A DNA stretch of 64,000 bases from NCBI GenBank assembly GCA_900770285.1, contig CAAGJO010000007.1, positions 1-64,000 of the forward strand. Direction: 5' to 3'. Below the pieces are notes generated by a model, which was given only the letters and a program-made list of their open reading frames with translations, made no database searches and had not been told where the DNA came from. The position numbers and the translations under genes are program-made. Shown one piece after another: positions 1-9,520 of this stretch. Numbering within the stretch: position 1 is the stretch's first letter; every line of letters starts with the position of its first letter. Source of the stretch: Oscillospiraceae bacterium (GTDB lineage Bacteria; Bacillota; Clostridia; Oscillospirales; Ruminococcaceae).

Positions 1-2
1 AT

Positions 3-230
3 GTGGTAACTATCGAAGTATCAGGAACAGGAGAATATGGAAATGCAGAAATTCAGATAGCAAACAGCAATTGGCAGCATTTAGCGTCAGGAAACGTAAC
101 ATGCACCAACGGAAAAGCAACTATCACACTTACATCTGAAACTGCACAATATGTAAACAATGCTTCAGGATATGTCATCATGGGTACTCCCGGATTGGTT
201 CTTAATAAGATTACATTGACTTCAAAGTAA
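3..230 (+). CDS. C-terminal end of a secreted carbohydrate-binding-like protein (partial)
   Basis: The reading frame is open to the left window edge, so only the last 75 or so residues are visible. They alternate hydrophobic and polar residues with many Gly, Asn, Thr and Ser, and end in a short strand (LNKITLTSK), the look of the last strands of a beta-sandwich carbohydrate-binding module. There is no anchor, dockerin or membrane segment in the visible part. The catalytic or other upstream part lies outside the window. The module type is inferred from composition only. Confidence 0.55.
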   Translation: MVTIEVSGTGEYGNAEIQIANSNWQHLASGNVTCTNGKATITLTSETAQYVNNASGYVIMGTPGLVLNKITLTSK

Positions 231-249
231 TCCGATAACTATAACAAGC

Positions 250-283
250 AAAAAAGCGGTAACTAAAAAGTTGCCGCTTTTTT
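250..283. terminator. Bidirectional intrinsic terminator
   Basis: The arms AAAAAAGCGGTAAC and GTTGCCGCTTTTTT pair with one G-T wobble around a short A-rich loop, giving A- and T-tracts on both sides. It sits between two convergent genes and can serve both. Confidence 0.85.
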
Positions 284-306
284 ATATATCAAATTAATCT
301 AATCCA

Positions 307-1269
307 TTATTCAAAAAATTTATCTTTAAACCATACATTATCAACGGAAAATTCCCTGCCGTTTAAATATGACAAAATTCCTGCATCAGTAGTAAACTCA
401 AAGCTTGTCTTATAAGAATAAAGCGCCTGTGTTTTTACGTGAAATTCACGATTCACCTGATTAATGCCATACTTCCCGTCACCCAGCAAAGGGTATCCCA
501 TATATGCCATATGCGCTCTTATCTGATGAGTTCTGCCAGTTATTAAATTGACATCGAGAAGGGCAAGATTATCCTTTTGGCTGGTCTTTAAAACTGTATA
601 CTCTGTAACAACAGTCTTATTGCCGGCCGTTTTCTCAGCAGATATTTTTACCGTCTTTGTCTGTTCATTACGCTCAAGATATGCCTTCAAAACATCGTGC
701 TTCTTAGGAGGAATACCCACAGTAATACACAAATATCTTTTATGAATTTCACGGTCTTTGATTTTCTGATTGAGTATTCTCAAGGATTCGGCGTTCTTTG
801 CACATATTACAATTCCTCCTGTATTACGGTCAATTCTATTACACAGGGCAGGAATAAAAGAATGCTCATTTTCCGGAGCATACTCTCCTTTTTCATAAAG
901 ATAATGGAGAACACGATTAATAAGCGTATCGGCTGTACCGCTTTCATCTTCATGGACAACCAATCCGCATTTTTTATCCAACAGCATAATATTCTCATCT
1001 TCGTATACAATATTCAAAAGAGCCGGTGCTTTTAAAAATGCAAGCTTATTGCCATTCTGATTTTCAAAAAACTCATCATTAATATACAGCTGCATAACAT
1101 CTCCTTCACAAAGACGTGTGGAAATTTCACAGCGCTTTCCATTGATTTTTATACGTTTCAGACGAATATACTTATACATTAAATTCTTTGGCAGCAGAGG
1201 AACTGCTTTTGTTATGAACTTATCTGTACGCTGACCTGCATCGTTTTTATTTATAATAAATTCTCTCAT
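307..1269 (-). CDS. RluA-family RNA pseudouridine synthase
   Basis: A 320-residue protein with an N-terminal S4 RNA-binding domain (about residues 13-75, including RLKRIKINGKR) followed by the RluA catalytic domain. The active-site motif RIDRNTGG (about residue 144) carries the catalytic Asp, and the later GRTHQIRAH motif (about 245) is also typical. The family isomerises uridines in 23S rRNA or tRNA. Length fits RluC/RluD-type enzymes, but the exact target site cannot be read from sequence. It is transcribed divergently from uvrB. An AGGAG ribosome binding site precedes the ATG. Confidence 0.9.
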   Translation of the reverse strand: MREFIINKNDAGQRTDKFITKAVPLLPKNLMYKYIRLKRIKINGKRCEISTRLCEGDVMQLYINDEFFENQNGNKLAFLKAPALLNIVYEDENIMLLDKKCGLVVHEDESGTADTLINRVLHYLYEKGEYAPENEHSFIPALCNRIDRNTGGIVICAKNAESLRILNQKIKDREIHKRYLCITVGIPPKKHDVLKAYLERNEQTKTVKISAEKTAGNKTVVTEYTVLKTSQKDNLALLDVNLITGRTHQIRAHMAYMGYPLLGDGKYGINQVNREFHVKTQALYSYKTSFEFTTDAGILSYLNGREFSVDNVWFKDKFFE

Positions 1270-1330
1270 TCTACACTCCTGAAAATAATTTTAATATGTA
1301 TATGATACAATATGTTTATGAATAATGCTC

Positions 1331-1380
1331 TTTACAATTTTAAATTTTTAGTGTATAATTAAAATAGAAACAAAAGTTCG
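1331..1380 (+). promoter_or_regulatory. uvrB promoter with SOS (LexA-like) operator
   Basis: TTTACA (1331-1336), a 17-nt spacer and TATAAT (1354-1359) form a strong housekeeping promoter. Just downstream, at the expected transcription start, lies GAAACAAAAGTTCG (1367-1380). It differs from the core Gram-positive LexA box GAAC-N4-GTTC by one base. uvrB is a classical SOS gene and the position is right for repression. Operator function is inferred. Confidence 0.7.
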
Positions 1381-1397
1381 ATTTTGGGGAGGAAGCT

Positions 1398-3368
1398 ATG
1401 GATAGGTTTAAGCTGGTATCTGACTATAAGCTCGCAGGAGATCAGGAGCAGGCTGTTGACAAACTGGTGGAAGGCATTAAAAACGGCGACCACGAACAGA
1501 CCCTTATGGGCGTAACAGGAAGCGGAAAGACATTTACAATGGCAAATGTCATTGAAAGAATAAACCGACCTACACTTGTTCTAGCACACAATAAAATACT
1601 TGCAGCACAGCTTTGTTCGGAATTCCGTGAGTTTTTTCCGGACAACGCAGTGGAATACTTTGTGTCATACTATGACTACTACCAGCCTGAAGCTTATGTT
1701 CCAAGCACTGACGTCTATATTGAAAAAGATTCCTCCGTCAATGATGAAATAGATCAGCTGCGCCACTCGGCAACCTCTGCCATAGCAGAAAGGCGTGACG
1801 TTATAATTGTTGCCAGCGTATCCTGCATATACTCAATCGGTGCACCTGAAGAATACAAAAACATGCTGGTCTCAGTAAGAACAGGCATGCAGAAATCAAG
1901 AGATCAGCTTATGGCAGAGCTGGTGGGAATACAGTATTCCCGCAACGACATAAGCTTTGAACGTAAAACCTTTCGTGTTCGTGGGGACGTAGTGGAGGTA
2001 TTCCCGGCAAGCTCAACAGATACTGCCATACGCATAGAATTTTTCGGCGATGAAATCGACAGAATATCGAAAATAAATGTTGTAACAGGGGAAGTATTAA
2101 GCGTTGTATCATATGCAGCACTCTTCCCTGCTACTCACTATGTTGTAGGCAGAGACAAAATGAAAGAGGCAATTGCGGACATTCGTCAGGAACTTGACGA
2201 GCGTATAAAATATTTCAGGGACAGAGATATGCTGATTGAGGCACAGCGAATTGCACAGCGAACAAATTATGACATTGAAATGCTTGAAGAAGTTGGCTTT
2301 TGCAGCGGTATTGAGAACTATTCCCGTGTTATGGCAAGACGTCCAAAGGGCGCGCAGCCTTATACTCTTCTCGACCACATGCCTAAGGACTTTTTGCTCT
2401 TTGTGGACGAATCTCATGTTTCTCTGCCGCAGGTCCGGGGAATGTATGCAGGAGACAGAGCAAGAAAACAAACACTTGTAGACTATGGTTTCCGACTTCC
2501 TTCTGCCCTTGACAACAGGCCGCTTACATTCAAAGAATTTGAAAGCCACATAAATCAAGCGGTATTCGTTTCAGCAACTCCCGGACCATACGAAAAAGAA
2601 CATTCGGAACAGGTTGTTGAGCAAGTTATCAGACCGACAGGATTACTGGACCCTGAAATATCTGTTCGACCTATTGAGGGGCAAATTGAAGATCTGCTTT
2701 CAGAAATAAACATAAGAATTGAAAAGAACGAGCGTGTGCTTGTTACTACTCTCACAAAGAAAATGGCAGAGGACCTTACAGCATATCTGAAAAATTTCGG
2801 TATTGCGGTAAGATATCTGCACCATGACATTGACACCATTGAGCGTATGGAAATTATCCGTGATTTACGTTTAGGGGAATTTGATGTTCTTGTGGGAATC
2901 AACCTGCTGAGAGAAGGATTAGACATTCCGGAAGTTTCACTTGTTGCCATACTTGACGCCGACAAGGAGGGATTTCTCCGTTCCGAAAGCTCGCTTATTC
3001 AGACAATAGGACGAGCTGCAAGAAATGCAAACGGCAAGGTCATAATGTATGCAGACACAGTCACACGCTCAATGGAATCAGCTATCAGCGAAACGGAACG
3101 ACGCCGGGCAATTCAGATGAAATTTAACGAGGAACACGGAATCGTGCCGAAAACCATTGTCAAAGATGTTCGTGACGTTATTGAAATCTCCACAAAAGAA
3201 GAGGTTGAATATTCAGCAAGGCAGAAGTCCAAGCTTTCAAAGAAAGAAACCAATGCTCTGGTCGACAAGCTTACTAAGGAAATGAAAGAAGCTGCAAAAA
3301 TGCTGGAATTTGAACACGCTGCATTCCTGCGTGACAAGATTGCAGAGTTAAAGGGAGAAAAGAAGTAG
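1398..3368 (+). CDS. uvrB: Excinuclease ABC subunit B
   Basis: A 656-residue UvrB, full length for the family. It takes over damaged DNA from UvrA, opens the strands and recruits UvrC in nucleotide excision repair. Visible features are Walker A GVTGSGKT (about residue 39), the damage-probing hairpin region with YFVSYYDYYQPEAY (about 88), a DESH Walker B motif (about 338), helicase motifs ending at QTIGRAARN (about 540), and a C-terminal UVR motif (LEFEHAAFLRDKI) that contacts UvrC. A GGGAGG ribosome binding site precedes the ATG. It starts a run of four same-strand genes that ends with uvrA. Confidence 0.98.
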   Translation: MDRFKLVSDYKLAGDQEQAVDKLVEGIKNGDHEQTLMGVTGSGKTFTMANVIERINRPTLVLAHNKILAAQLCSEFREFFPDNAVEYFVSYYDYYQPEAYVPSTDVYIEKDSSVNDEIDQLRHSATSAIAERRDVIIVASVSCIYSIGAPEEYKNMLVSVRTGMQKSRDQLMAELVGIQYSRNDISFERKTFRVRGDVVEVFPASSTDTAIRIEFFGDEIDRISKINVVTGEVLSVVSYAALFPATHYVVGRDKMKEAIADIRQELDERIKYFRDRDMLIEAQRIAQRTNYDIEMLEEVGFCSGIENYSRVMARRPKGAQPYTLLDHMPKDFLLFVDESHVSLPQVRGMYAGDRARKQTLVDYGFRLPSALDNRPLTFKEFESHINQAVFVSATPGPYEKEHSEQVVEQVIRPTGLLDPEISVRPIEGQIEDLLSEINIRIEKNERVLVTTLTKKMAEDLTAYLKNFGIAVRYLHHDIDTIERMEIIRDLRLGEFDVLVGINLLREGLDIPEVSLVAILDADKEGFLRSESSLIQTIGRAARNANGKVIMYADTVTRSMESAISETERRRAIQMKFNEEHGIVPKTIVKDVRDVIEISTKEEVEYSARQKSKLSKKETNALVDKLTKEMKEAAKMLEFEHAAFLRDKIAELKGEKK

Positions 3369-3386
3369 AGGAAGGATAAAATATAT

Positions 3387-4265
3387 ATGAAACTGAAAAT
3401 AGCTTTGCTGCAGCTGCTGCCTGCCGGCAGTCTTAAAGAACAGTTTGAAAAGGGAAGAAAAGCTTGCACAAAGGCAAAAAGTATGGGGGCTGACATTGCC
3501 TTGTTTCCTGAGATGTGGAGTGACGGCTACTTTATACCAAAAGACGATGCAGCCGGACTCCGTGAACTTTCAATACCTCATAACAGTGATTTTATATGCA
3601 GATTCGGAAAGCTTGCCAAAGAGCTTGATATGGCTGTAGGAATAACTTTTTTGGAAAGTTATGAACCGTCACCGAGAAACAGTATCATTCTGTTTGACAG
3701 ACACGGTGAAAAAAAGCTGCATTATGCAAAGGTTCATACCTGTGATTTTGGAAAAGAAAAATTACTTACAGCAGGTGATGATTTTTATGTTGCGGATTTA
3801 GATACAGCAGGTGGAACTATCAAAATTGGCAGTATGATATGTTATGACAGAGAATTCCCTGAAAGTGCAAGAATTCTGATGCTTAAAGGTGCTGAAATTA
3901 TACTTGTACCTAATGCTTGCCCTATGGAGATCAACAGGCTTTCTCAACTCCGTTCAAGAGCTTTTGAGAATATGGTGGGAATTGCCACCTGCAATTATCC
4001 TAAAGGCAAATCAGACTCAAACGGACATTCTTCGGCATTTGACGGAGTTGCATATCTTCCCGATCTGCCCACATCAAGGGATATGTGTATTCTTGAGGCA
4101 GGGGAGAATGAGGGAATTTATTTTGCGGAATTTGATATGGATATGCTGCGTCAATATCGTTCCGAAGAAGTTCATGGCAATGCTTACAGGCATCCTAAGA
4201 AATATAAAATGCTTATTTCTGAAAATATTGAAAAACCGTTTATTCGTGATGATTATAGAAAATAA
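3387..4265 (+). CDS. Carbon-nitrogen hydrolase (nitrilase superfamily)
   Basis: A 292-residue cytosolic enzyme with the complete nitrilase-fold triad: Glu in FPEMWSDGYF (about residue 42), Lys in YAKVHTCDFG (about 115), and Cys in MICYDREFPESAR (about 152). Family members hydrolyse or condense C-N bonds, as in omega-amidases, carbamoylases and nitrilases. The substrate cannot be assigned. It begins 18 bases after uvrB with an AGGAAGGA ribosome binding site, so it is probably cotranscribed with uvrB and the downstream kinase gene. Confidence 0.85.
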   Translation: MKLKIALLQLLPAGSLKEQFEKGRKACTKAKSMGADIALFPEMWSDGYFIPKDDAAGLRELSIPHNSDFICRFGKLAKELDMAVGITFLESYEPSPRNSIILFDRHGEKKLHYAKVHTCDFGKEKLLTAGDDFYVADLDTAGGTIKIGSMICYDREFPESARILMLKGAEIILVPNACPMEINRLSQLRSRAFENMVGIATCNYPKGKSDSNGHSSAFDGVAYLPDLPTSRDMCILEAGENEGIYFAEFDMDMLRQYRSEEVHGNAYRHPKKYKMLISENIEKPFIRDDYRK

Positions 4266-4315
4266 AAGCAATCATTCAAGACAGAATTGCATTTATTGAT
4301 ATCAGGGAGAAAATA

Positions 4316-4825
4316 ATGAAAAAAATTCTTGTTATCGGCTGCCCAGGCAGCGGCAAAAGTACATTTGCAAGACATCTGAGAGATATTACAGGTCTTCCGC
4401 TTTATTATCTGGATATGATCTGGCACAAAGCCGACAAAAGCAATATAACTGAAAGTGAATTTGACTGTAAGCTCAGCAGAATACTCAGCAAAGACAAATG
4501 GATAATCGACGGTAACTATAAACGTACATTGAAAGCAAGACTTGAAAAATGCGATATGGTATTGTGGCTTGATTATCCAACTGAACTTTGTTTACAAAGC
4601 GTTAAATCACGTATTGGCAAACCAAGAGAGGATATGCCGTGGATTGAAACAGAATCTGACCCGTAATTTTTTGAATATATAAAACACTTCAAGTCGGAGC
4701 AGAATCCCTTTATAGAAAATCTGCTTAAAGAATTTTCGGATAGAGAAATTATAGTATTTCATTCAAGAGAGGAATCGGACAAGTTTTTACGAAAACTAAA
4801 GGAGCAAAAAAATGCAGAACAATGA
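4316..4825 (+). pseudogene. Small P-loop kinase (FlaR/topology-modulation type) with an in-frame stop
   Basis: The first 116 residues are a P-loop nucleotide kinase (GCPGSGKST at residue 8, WIIDGNY, LDYP, PWIE) of the family often called DNA topology modulation protein or adenylate-kinase-like. A TAA at 4664-4666 interrupts it after ESDP. The same frame then continues without change (FFEYIKHF, FSDREIIVFHSREE, DKFLRKL) to a TGA at 4823-4825, restoring the usual length of about 170. Relatives have Glu at the stop position, so one GAA-to-TAA change explains it. The full frame overlaps the uvrA start by 14 bases. It is either a recent pseudogene or makes a truncated protein. Confidence 0.75.
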
Positions 4826-7634
4826 AATTATAATTAAAGGTGCAAGAGAACACAATCTGAAAAATGTTGATGTAACATTGCCGAGAGACAAGCTTATCGT
4901 TATGACAGGACTTTCAGGCTCGGGCAAGTCTTCCCTCGCTTTTGACACAATTTTTGCAGACGGTCAGAGAAGATACATGGAATCACTGTCATCATACGCA
5001 CGGCAATTCTTAGGTCAGATGGAAAAGCCCGATGTGGACTCAATTACGGGACTATCCCCTGCAATTTCTATAGATCAGAAAACAACTTCAAAGAATCCTC
5101 GTTCCACGGTAGGAACGGTTACCGAAATATACGATTATCTCCGTCTGCTTTATGCACGAATAGGTGTTCCCCACTGTCCTGTCTGCGGACGTGAAATCAG
5201 ACAGCAGACTATTGACCAGATTGTAGACAAAATTATAGATTTGCCTGAAGGCACCAAAATTCAGCTTTTAGCCCCCATTGTCAGAGGACGAAAAGGCGAA
5301 TATAGAAAAGAGCTTGATCAGGCGAGAAAATCAGGATATGTCCGTGTAAGAATCGACGGAATTGTGTACGATTTATCAGAAAAAATTGAGCTTGAAAAGA
5401 ACAAAAAGCATACCATTGAAATTGTTGTTGACAGACTGATAATAAAACCGGGCATAGAATCACGTTTAACTGACAGCATTGAAATTGTATCAGGGCTGAC
5501 GGGAGGTCTTCTCACTGTTGATGTTATTGGCGGAAAGGAAATGCACTTCTCACAGAATTACTCCTGTCCTGAACACAACATTTCCATTGAAGAACTTACG
5601 CCGAGAATGTTTTCCTTTAACAATCCATACGGTGCGTGTGAAAAATGTACCGGCTTAGGCGTTTTTAAGAAAATTGACCCAAAGCTTGTTGTACCGAACA
5701 AATCCTTATCCATACGCCAAGGGGCAATCAAGGCGTCAGGCTGGAACAGTCTTGAAGATAATTCCATTGCAATGATGTACTACAAGGCAATTTCAGAGAC
5801 CTACGGAATTTCTCTTGACGAGCCTGTGGAAAATCTGGATCCGGACGCACTGGACATTTTTCTATACGGAACGCAGGGGCAGAAACTTCAGCTTTCAAGA
5901 GATGTGGCTGGTTTTAAAACCCAATATGCAAGCGATTTTGAGGGAGTAATCAACAATCTTGAAAGACGATATGCCGAATCCAACAGCGACTATGCTAAAA
6001 GCGATCTTGAAAGCTACATGAGCGATGTTGAATGTTCAGCCTGCAAAGGAAAAAGGCTGAAAAAAGAAAGTCTTTCGGTAACCATCGGGGGACTGAACAT
6101 CAGCGATTTATGCGATATGTCAGTTGCGGACATACTCACATTTTTCGACAATCTTGAACTTACCGAAAGAGAAAAGCTCATTGGCGAGCGTGTTATAAAA
6201 GAAATAAAGGAACGCCTTGGATTTTTAAAAAGCGTAGGCTTGGAATACCTCACATTATCACGCTCCAGCGGAACGCTTTCAGGAGGAGAAAGCCAGCGAA
6301 TCAGGCTTGCAACGCAAATTGGTTCATGTCTTACAGGAGTATTGTATATTCTCGACGAACCGTCCATTGGTCTTCATCAGCGTGACAATGACAAGCTTAT
6401 CGGGACATTAAAGCATCTGCGGGATCTTGGCAACACACTGATTGTAGTCGAGCATGACGAGGACACCATGAGAAATGCTGATTTTATTGTTGACGTTGGT
6501 CCGGGGGCAGGCGTTCACGGAGGAGAAATTGTCTGTGCAGGCACTATAGACGACATAATGAAATGCGAAAAGTCTGTTACAGGACAATATTTAAGCGGAA
6601 AGAAAAAAATTGAAGTTCCTGCACAAAGAAGAAAGGGGAACGGAAAATATCTGACTGTTATCGGCGCTAAGGAAAACAACCTGAAAGACATTACAGTAAA
6701 AATACCACTGGGAACCTTAACCTGCATAACAGGTGTTTCGGGAAGCGGAAAATCATCGTTAGTTAATGAAATTTTATACAAAGAGCTTGCATGCAGGCTG
6801 AACAAGGCAAGAATCCATCCCGGACAATTCAAGAAAATCGAGGGACTTGAAAATCTAGACAAAGTCATCGACATAGATCAATCGCCTATCGGCAGAACCC
6901 CGCGTTCAAACCCAGCCACATATACAGGAGTTTTTACAGACATCCGGGAACTTTTTGCGTCTACAAATGATGCAAAAATGAAAGGCTACAATGCCGGAAG
7001 ATTTTCATTTAACACTAAAGGCGGACGCTGCGAGGCTTGTCAGGGCGGAGGAATCATAACCATTGAAATGCACTTCTTGCCGGATGTTTATGTCCCCTGT
7101 GAAGTCTGCAAAGGCAAACGCTACAACAGAGAAACCCTTGAAGTAAAATACAAAGGCAAATCAATTTACGACGTACTTGAAATGACTGTTGAAGAGGGAG
7201 TTGAATTTTTCTCCAACATACCAAAAATCAAGAGAAAGCTTGAAACCCTTTACGAAGTGGGACTTGGATATGTTAAAATAGGTCAGCCGGCAACTACCCT
7301 TTCGGGAGGTGAGGCACAGCGTGTAAAGCTTGCTACCGAGCTTTCAAAGCGTTCAACCGGCAAAACTATTTACATTCTTGACGAACCAACAACAGGACTT
7401 CACACCGCAGATGTTCACAAGCTTATTGACGTACTGCAAAAGCTTGCAGACAGCGGAAACACTGTTGTTGTTATCGAACACAATCTGGACGTTATAAAAA
7501 CCGCTGACTACATTATAGATCTTGGCCCTGAGGGAGGACAAAAAGGCGGCGAGATAGTTGTTACAGGTACTCCTGAAGATGTTGCAAAATGCGAGAAATC
7601 ATACACCGGAAAGTACCTTAAAAAAATGCTTTAA
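4812..7634 (+). CDS. uvrA: Excinuclease ABC subunit A
   Basis: A 940-residue UvrA, full length. It is the dimeric ABC ATPase that first recognises bulky DNA lesions and loads UvrB. Two Walker A motifs (GLSGSGKSS near residue 32, GVSGSGKSS near 644), two ABC signatures (LSGGESQR, LSGGEAQR) and four zinc-binding CxxC pairs (CPVCG, CEKC/CSAC, CEACQGGG, CEVCKGKR) are present. The ATG lies within the tail of the upstream kinase frame, behind an AAAGGAG ribosome binding site. Its stop shares TTAA with the stop of the convergent reductase gene, leaving no room for a terminator. Confidence 0.98.
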   Translation: MQNNEIIIKGAREHNLKNVDVTLPRDKLIVMTGLSGSGKSSLAFDTIFADGQRRYMESLSSYARQFLGQMEKPDVDSITGLSPAISIDQKTTSKNPRSTVGTVTEIYDYLRLLYARIGVPHCPVCGREIRQQTIDQIVDKIIDLPEGTKIQLLAPIVRGRKGEYRKELDQARKSGYVRVRIDGIVYDLSEKIELEKNKKHTIEIVVDRLIIKPGIESRLTDSIEIVSGLTGGLLTVDVIGGKEMHFSQNYSCPEHNISIEELTPRMFSFNNPYGACEKCTGLGVFKKIDPKLVVPNKSLSIRQGAIKASGWNSLEDNSIAMMYYKAISETYGISLDEPVENLDPDALDIFLYGTQGQKLQLSRDVAGFKTQYASDFEGVINNLERRYAESNSDYAKSDLESYMSDVECSACKGKRLKKESLSVTIGGLNISDLCDMSVADILTFFDNLELTEREKLIGERVIKEIKERLGFLKSVGLEYLTLSRSSGTLSGGESQRIRLATQIGSCLTGVLYILDEPSIGLHQRDNDKLIGTLKHLRDLGNTLIVVEHDEDTMRNADFIVDVGPGAGVHGGEIVCAGTIDDIMKCEKSVTGQYLSGKKKIEVPAQRRKGNGKYLTVIGAKENNLKDITVKIPLGTLTCITGVSGSGKSSLVNEILYKELACRLNKARIHPGQFKKIEGLENLDKVIDIDQSPIGRTPRSNPATYTGVFTDIRELFASTNDAKMKGYNAGRFSFNTKGGRCEACQGGGIITIEMHFLPDVYVPCEVCKGKRYNRETLEVKYKGKSIYDVLEMTVEEGVEFFSNIPKIKRKLETLYEVGLGYVKIGQPATTLSGGEAQRVKLATELSKRSTGKTIYILDEPTTGLHTADVHKLIDVLQKLADSGNTVVVIEHNLDVIKTADYIIDLGPEGGQKGGEIVVTGTPEDVAKCEKSYTGKYLKKML

Positions 7635-8365
7635 CCCTGCCAGCCGCCGTCAACACGAAGAATCTGACCGCAAATATACTGTGCATTTTCTGACGCAAGA
7701 AAAACTGACGCTTTGGCAATATCAGCCGGGAGACCGATCCTGCCTGCAGGAATTTCGCCGACTATCTCATCAACATCTGACTGAGACAGCTCGGCGTTCA
7801 TTTTTGTATCTATCATTCCTGCGGAAATTGCATTCACATTAATACCGCTGGGTGCAGTTTCCTTTGCAAGGGCTTTTGTAAAACCAATTAATCCTGCTTT
7901 TGCGGCGGAATATACAACTTCACAGGATGCACCGAATTCACCCCAGACAGAAGTTATATTTATTATTTTTCCATGATGATTACGAATCATATCCGGCAAA
8001 ACAGCTTTTGAACACAGCATTGCTCCAATCAGATTCACATTCACAAGCTCGCTTATTTTTTCATCACTCAAATCGGTAAAAAGATTAATATCAGCAATTC
8101 CTGCATTATTTACAAGCACTTCAACCCTACCCAAAGCTTCCTTAATTTCTAAGACACAGGAGCTGATGCTGTTACTATCAGAAATATTACATTTAAAAGC
8201 CTGAGCTATTCCACCCCTGCCGTTAATTTCACCTGCTAATTTTTCTGCTGCTGTTTTATTTGAATTATATCCTACAGCAACGGGGCAGCCGACATCTGCA
8301 AAAGCTCTGCAAATTTCCGAACCGATTCCTCCCGAGCCGCCGGTTACAAAAACTACGTTTTTCAT
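7631..8365 (-). CDS. Short-chain dehydrogenase/reductase (FabG-like; possible EF-P 5-aminopentanone reductase)
   Basis: A 244-residue SDR with the cofactor motif TGGSGGIG (residue 8), NNAG (about 87), and the catalytic Ser (INITSVWG), Tyr and Lys (VYSAAKAG). It ends in RVDGGWQG as FabG-type proteins do. The WGEFGASCEVVYSAAKAGLIGFTKALAKE block resembles, from memory, the YmfI group that finishes the 5-aminopentanol modification of elongation factor P. It is not next to fatty-acid synthesis genes, which favours a specialised role over FabG. The exact substrate is inferred. Confidence 0.85.
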   Translation of the reverse strand: MKNVVFVTGGSGGIGSEICRAFADVGCPVAVGYNSNKTAAEKLAGEINGRGGIAQAFKCNISDSNSISSCVLEIKEALGRVEVLVNNAGIADINLFTDLSDEKISELVNVNLIGAMLCSKAVLPDMIRNHHGKIINITSVWGEFGASCEVVYSAAKAGLIGFTKALAKETAPSGINVNAISAGMIDTKMNAELSQSDVDEIVGEIPAGRIGLPADIAKASVFLASENAQYICGQILRVDGGWQG

Positions 8366-8431
8366 ACATTTATCCTTTCAAAATCAGTTACACTTCCGCA
8401 GAAATTATTTTTACTGCGGTACATATTTTTA

Positions 8432-8460
8432 TTGAAAATACCAAGCAAGTATGTTATAAT
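8432..8460 (+). promoter_or_regulatory. Housekeeping promoter
   Basis: TTGAAA (8432-8437), a 17-nt spacer and TATAAT (8455-8460) lie upstream of the membrane protein gene at 8510. Confidence 0.75.
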
Positions 8461-8509
8461 AATTTTATTGATTTTAAGCAACTTTACCTGAACTTAAGGA
8501 GAATTCTTT

Positions 8510-9115
8510 ATGAGCGAAACAAACACTACCAGAAATACAACTGAAAAAAACTTCAATGACATTGACGGCAAACTTCCAATCGGAAAATACATTGGCAAAG
8601 CATTGCTTGGCTGGCTTGAATGCGAATTTTTCGGATTTTTTGTATTCCTATTCTTTTGGTCCTTTATTTCCGTATCAGGAATTGCAGGAAATATAATCTT
8701 TACAATTATCGGCATTCTCATCATCGGCTGCATAATGTTTGACAAAGGTTTAAAGCTTGGGGACGAAGCAAGAAAAAAAGTTGCCCTGCACGGTGCAAAG
8801 CCCTGCAAATATTTAGGCTTTGGTCTTGGTGCAGCAGCAATGATTCCAAGCTATATTATTTACTTTATACTCATACTCTCAAGAGCCGGAGTTATCGGAA
8901 ACTTTTTGCCGATTTACAAGATTCTCAACGCAGGATTTTTCCCACTGATTGATGTTTTTGCACATTCTGTTTCAGTAAACGACGCATCAATCGGTCTATT
9001 CATTGTAATGGCAATTGCTCCACTGCTTTATATGTTCTCAATGGGTGCAGCTTACATATTAGGTTACAACAACGTTGACCTTAAAACCAAATTCATGTAC
9101 AAGGACAAAAAATAA
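8510..9115 (+). CDS. Multi-pass membrane protein of unknown function
   Basis: A 201-residue protein with a polar N-terminus (about 25 residues rich in Thr, Asn and Glu) and four or five hydrophobic segments, including FFGFFVFLFFWSF, IIFTIIGILIIGCIM, IIYFILIL and LFIVMAIAPLLYMFSM. No catalytic motif or known family was recognised. It has its own promoter, an AAGGAG ribosome binding site and a strong terminator, so it is a single-gene unit. Confidence 0.8.
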   Translation: MSETNTTRNTTEKNFNDIDGKLPIGKYIGKALLGWLECEFFGFFVFLFFWSFISVSGIAGNIIFTIIGILIIGCIMFDKGLKLGDEARKKVALHGAKPCKYLGFGLGAAAMIPSYIIYFILILSRAGVIGNFLPIYKILNAGFFPLIDVFAHSVSVNDASIGLFIVMAIAPLLYMFSMGAAYILGYNNVDLKTKFMYKDKK

Positions 9116-9140
9116 AGCATATCAATTTGAATATATAATC

Positions 9141-9173
9141 TTAAAGCAAGGCATGAAGCCTTGCTTTAATTTT
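9141..9173 (+). terminator. Intrinsic terminator
   Basis: A perfect 12-bp stem, TTAAAGCAAGGC paired with GCCTTGCTTTAA, with a 5-nt loop and a short T run, 25 bases after the membrane protein gene. Confidence 0.85.
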
Positions 9174-9335
9174 CTCAAAAAGATTTATTTTACCGCTCAA
9201 CCAAATTGAGGTTCTACCCTCTTATACACAGTGCCGATGAAAAGAGATGAGGAACTTTGTTCACACAACCCTAACCACCATTAAAAAGAGCAGACTTAGA
9301 CTTTAATACAATCTTTTTATGCTATTATTCAAAAA

Positions 9336-9485
9336 TCAAATTCCGCACTCGTCGTAATCTTTCCATTTTTCAGAATGAGCTTTGTCTTCAAGGAATTTAT
9401 ACACCAACAAAGATGTGGATGCAACCACTAACAGCAATGCTCCGATAATTGCCCAAAATGATTTTTTCTGTGAATAATTTGCCAT
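9336..9485 (-). CDS. 49-residue single-pass membrane protein
   Basis: A short frame starting MANYSQKKSF and ending KDYDECGI. One transmembrane segment (about residues 10-28, AIIGALLLVVASTSLLVY) is followed by a charged tail. Support comes from a GGAAAGGAAG ribosome binding site and a perfect-consensus promoter (TTGACA 9549-9544, N17, TATAAT 9526-9521 on the minus strand). No family was recognised. The base-rich stretch on its far side (9175-9335) shows no gene. Confidence 0.65.
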   Translation of the reverse strand: MANYSQKKSFWAIIGALLLVVASTSLLVYKFLEDKAHSEKWKDYDECGI

Positions 9486-9520
9486 AATGATCTTCCTTTC
9501 CTTTCACAAATCCTATTCAT

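Noticed and set aside
4316..4825. Stop-codon read-through or recoding of the P-loop kinase
   Set aside because: No known recoding signal or special-amino-acid element is visible after the TAA; a point mutation is the simpler reading.
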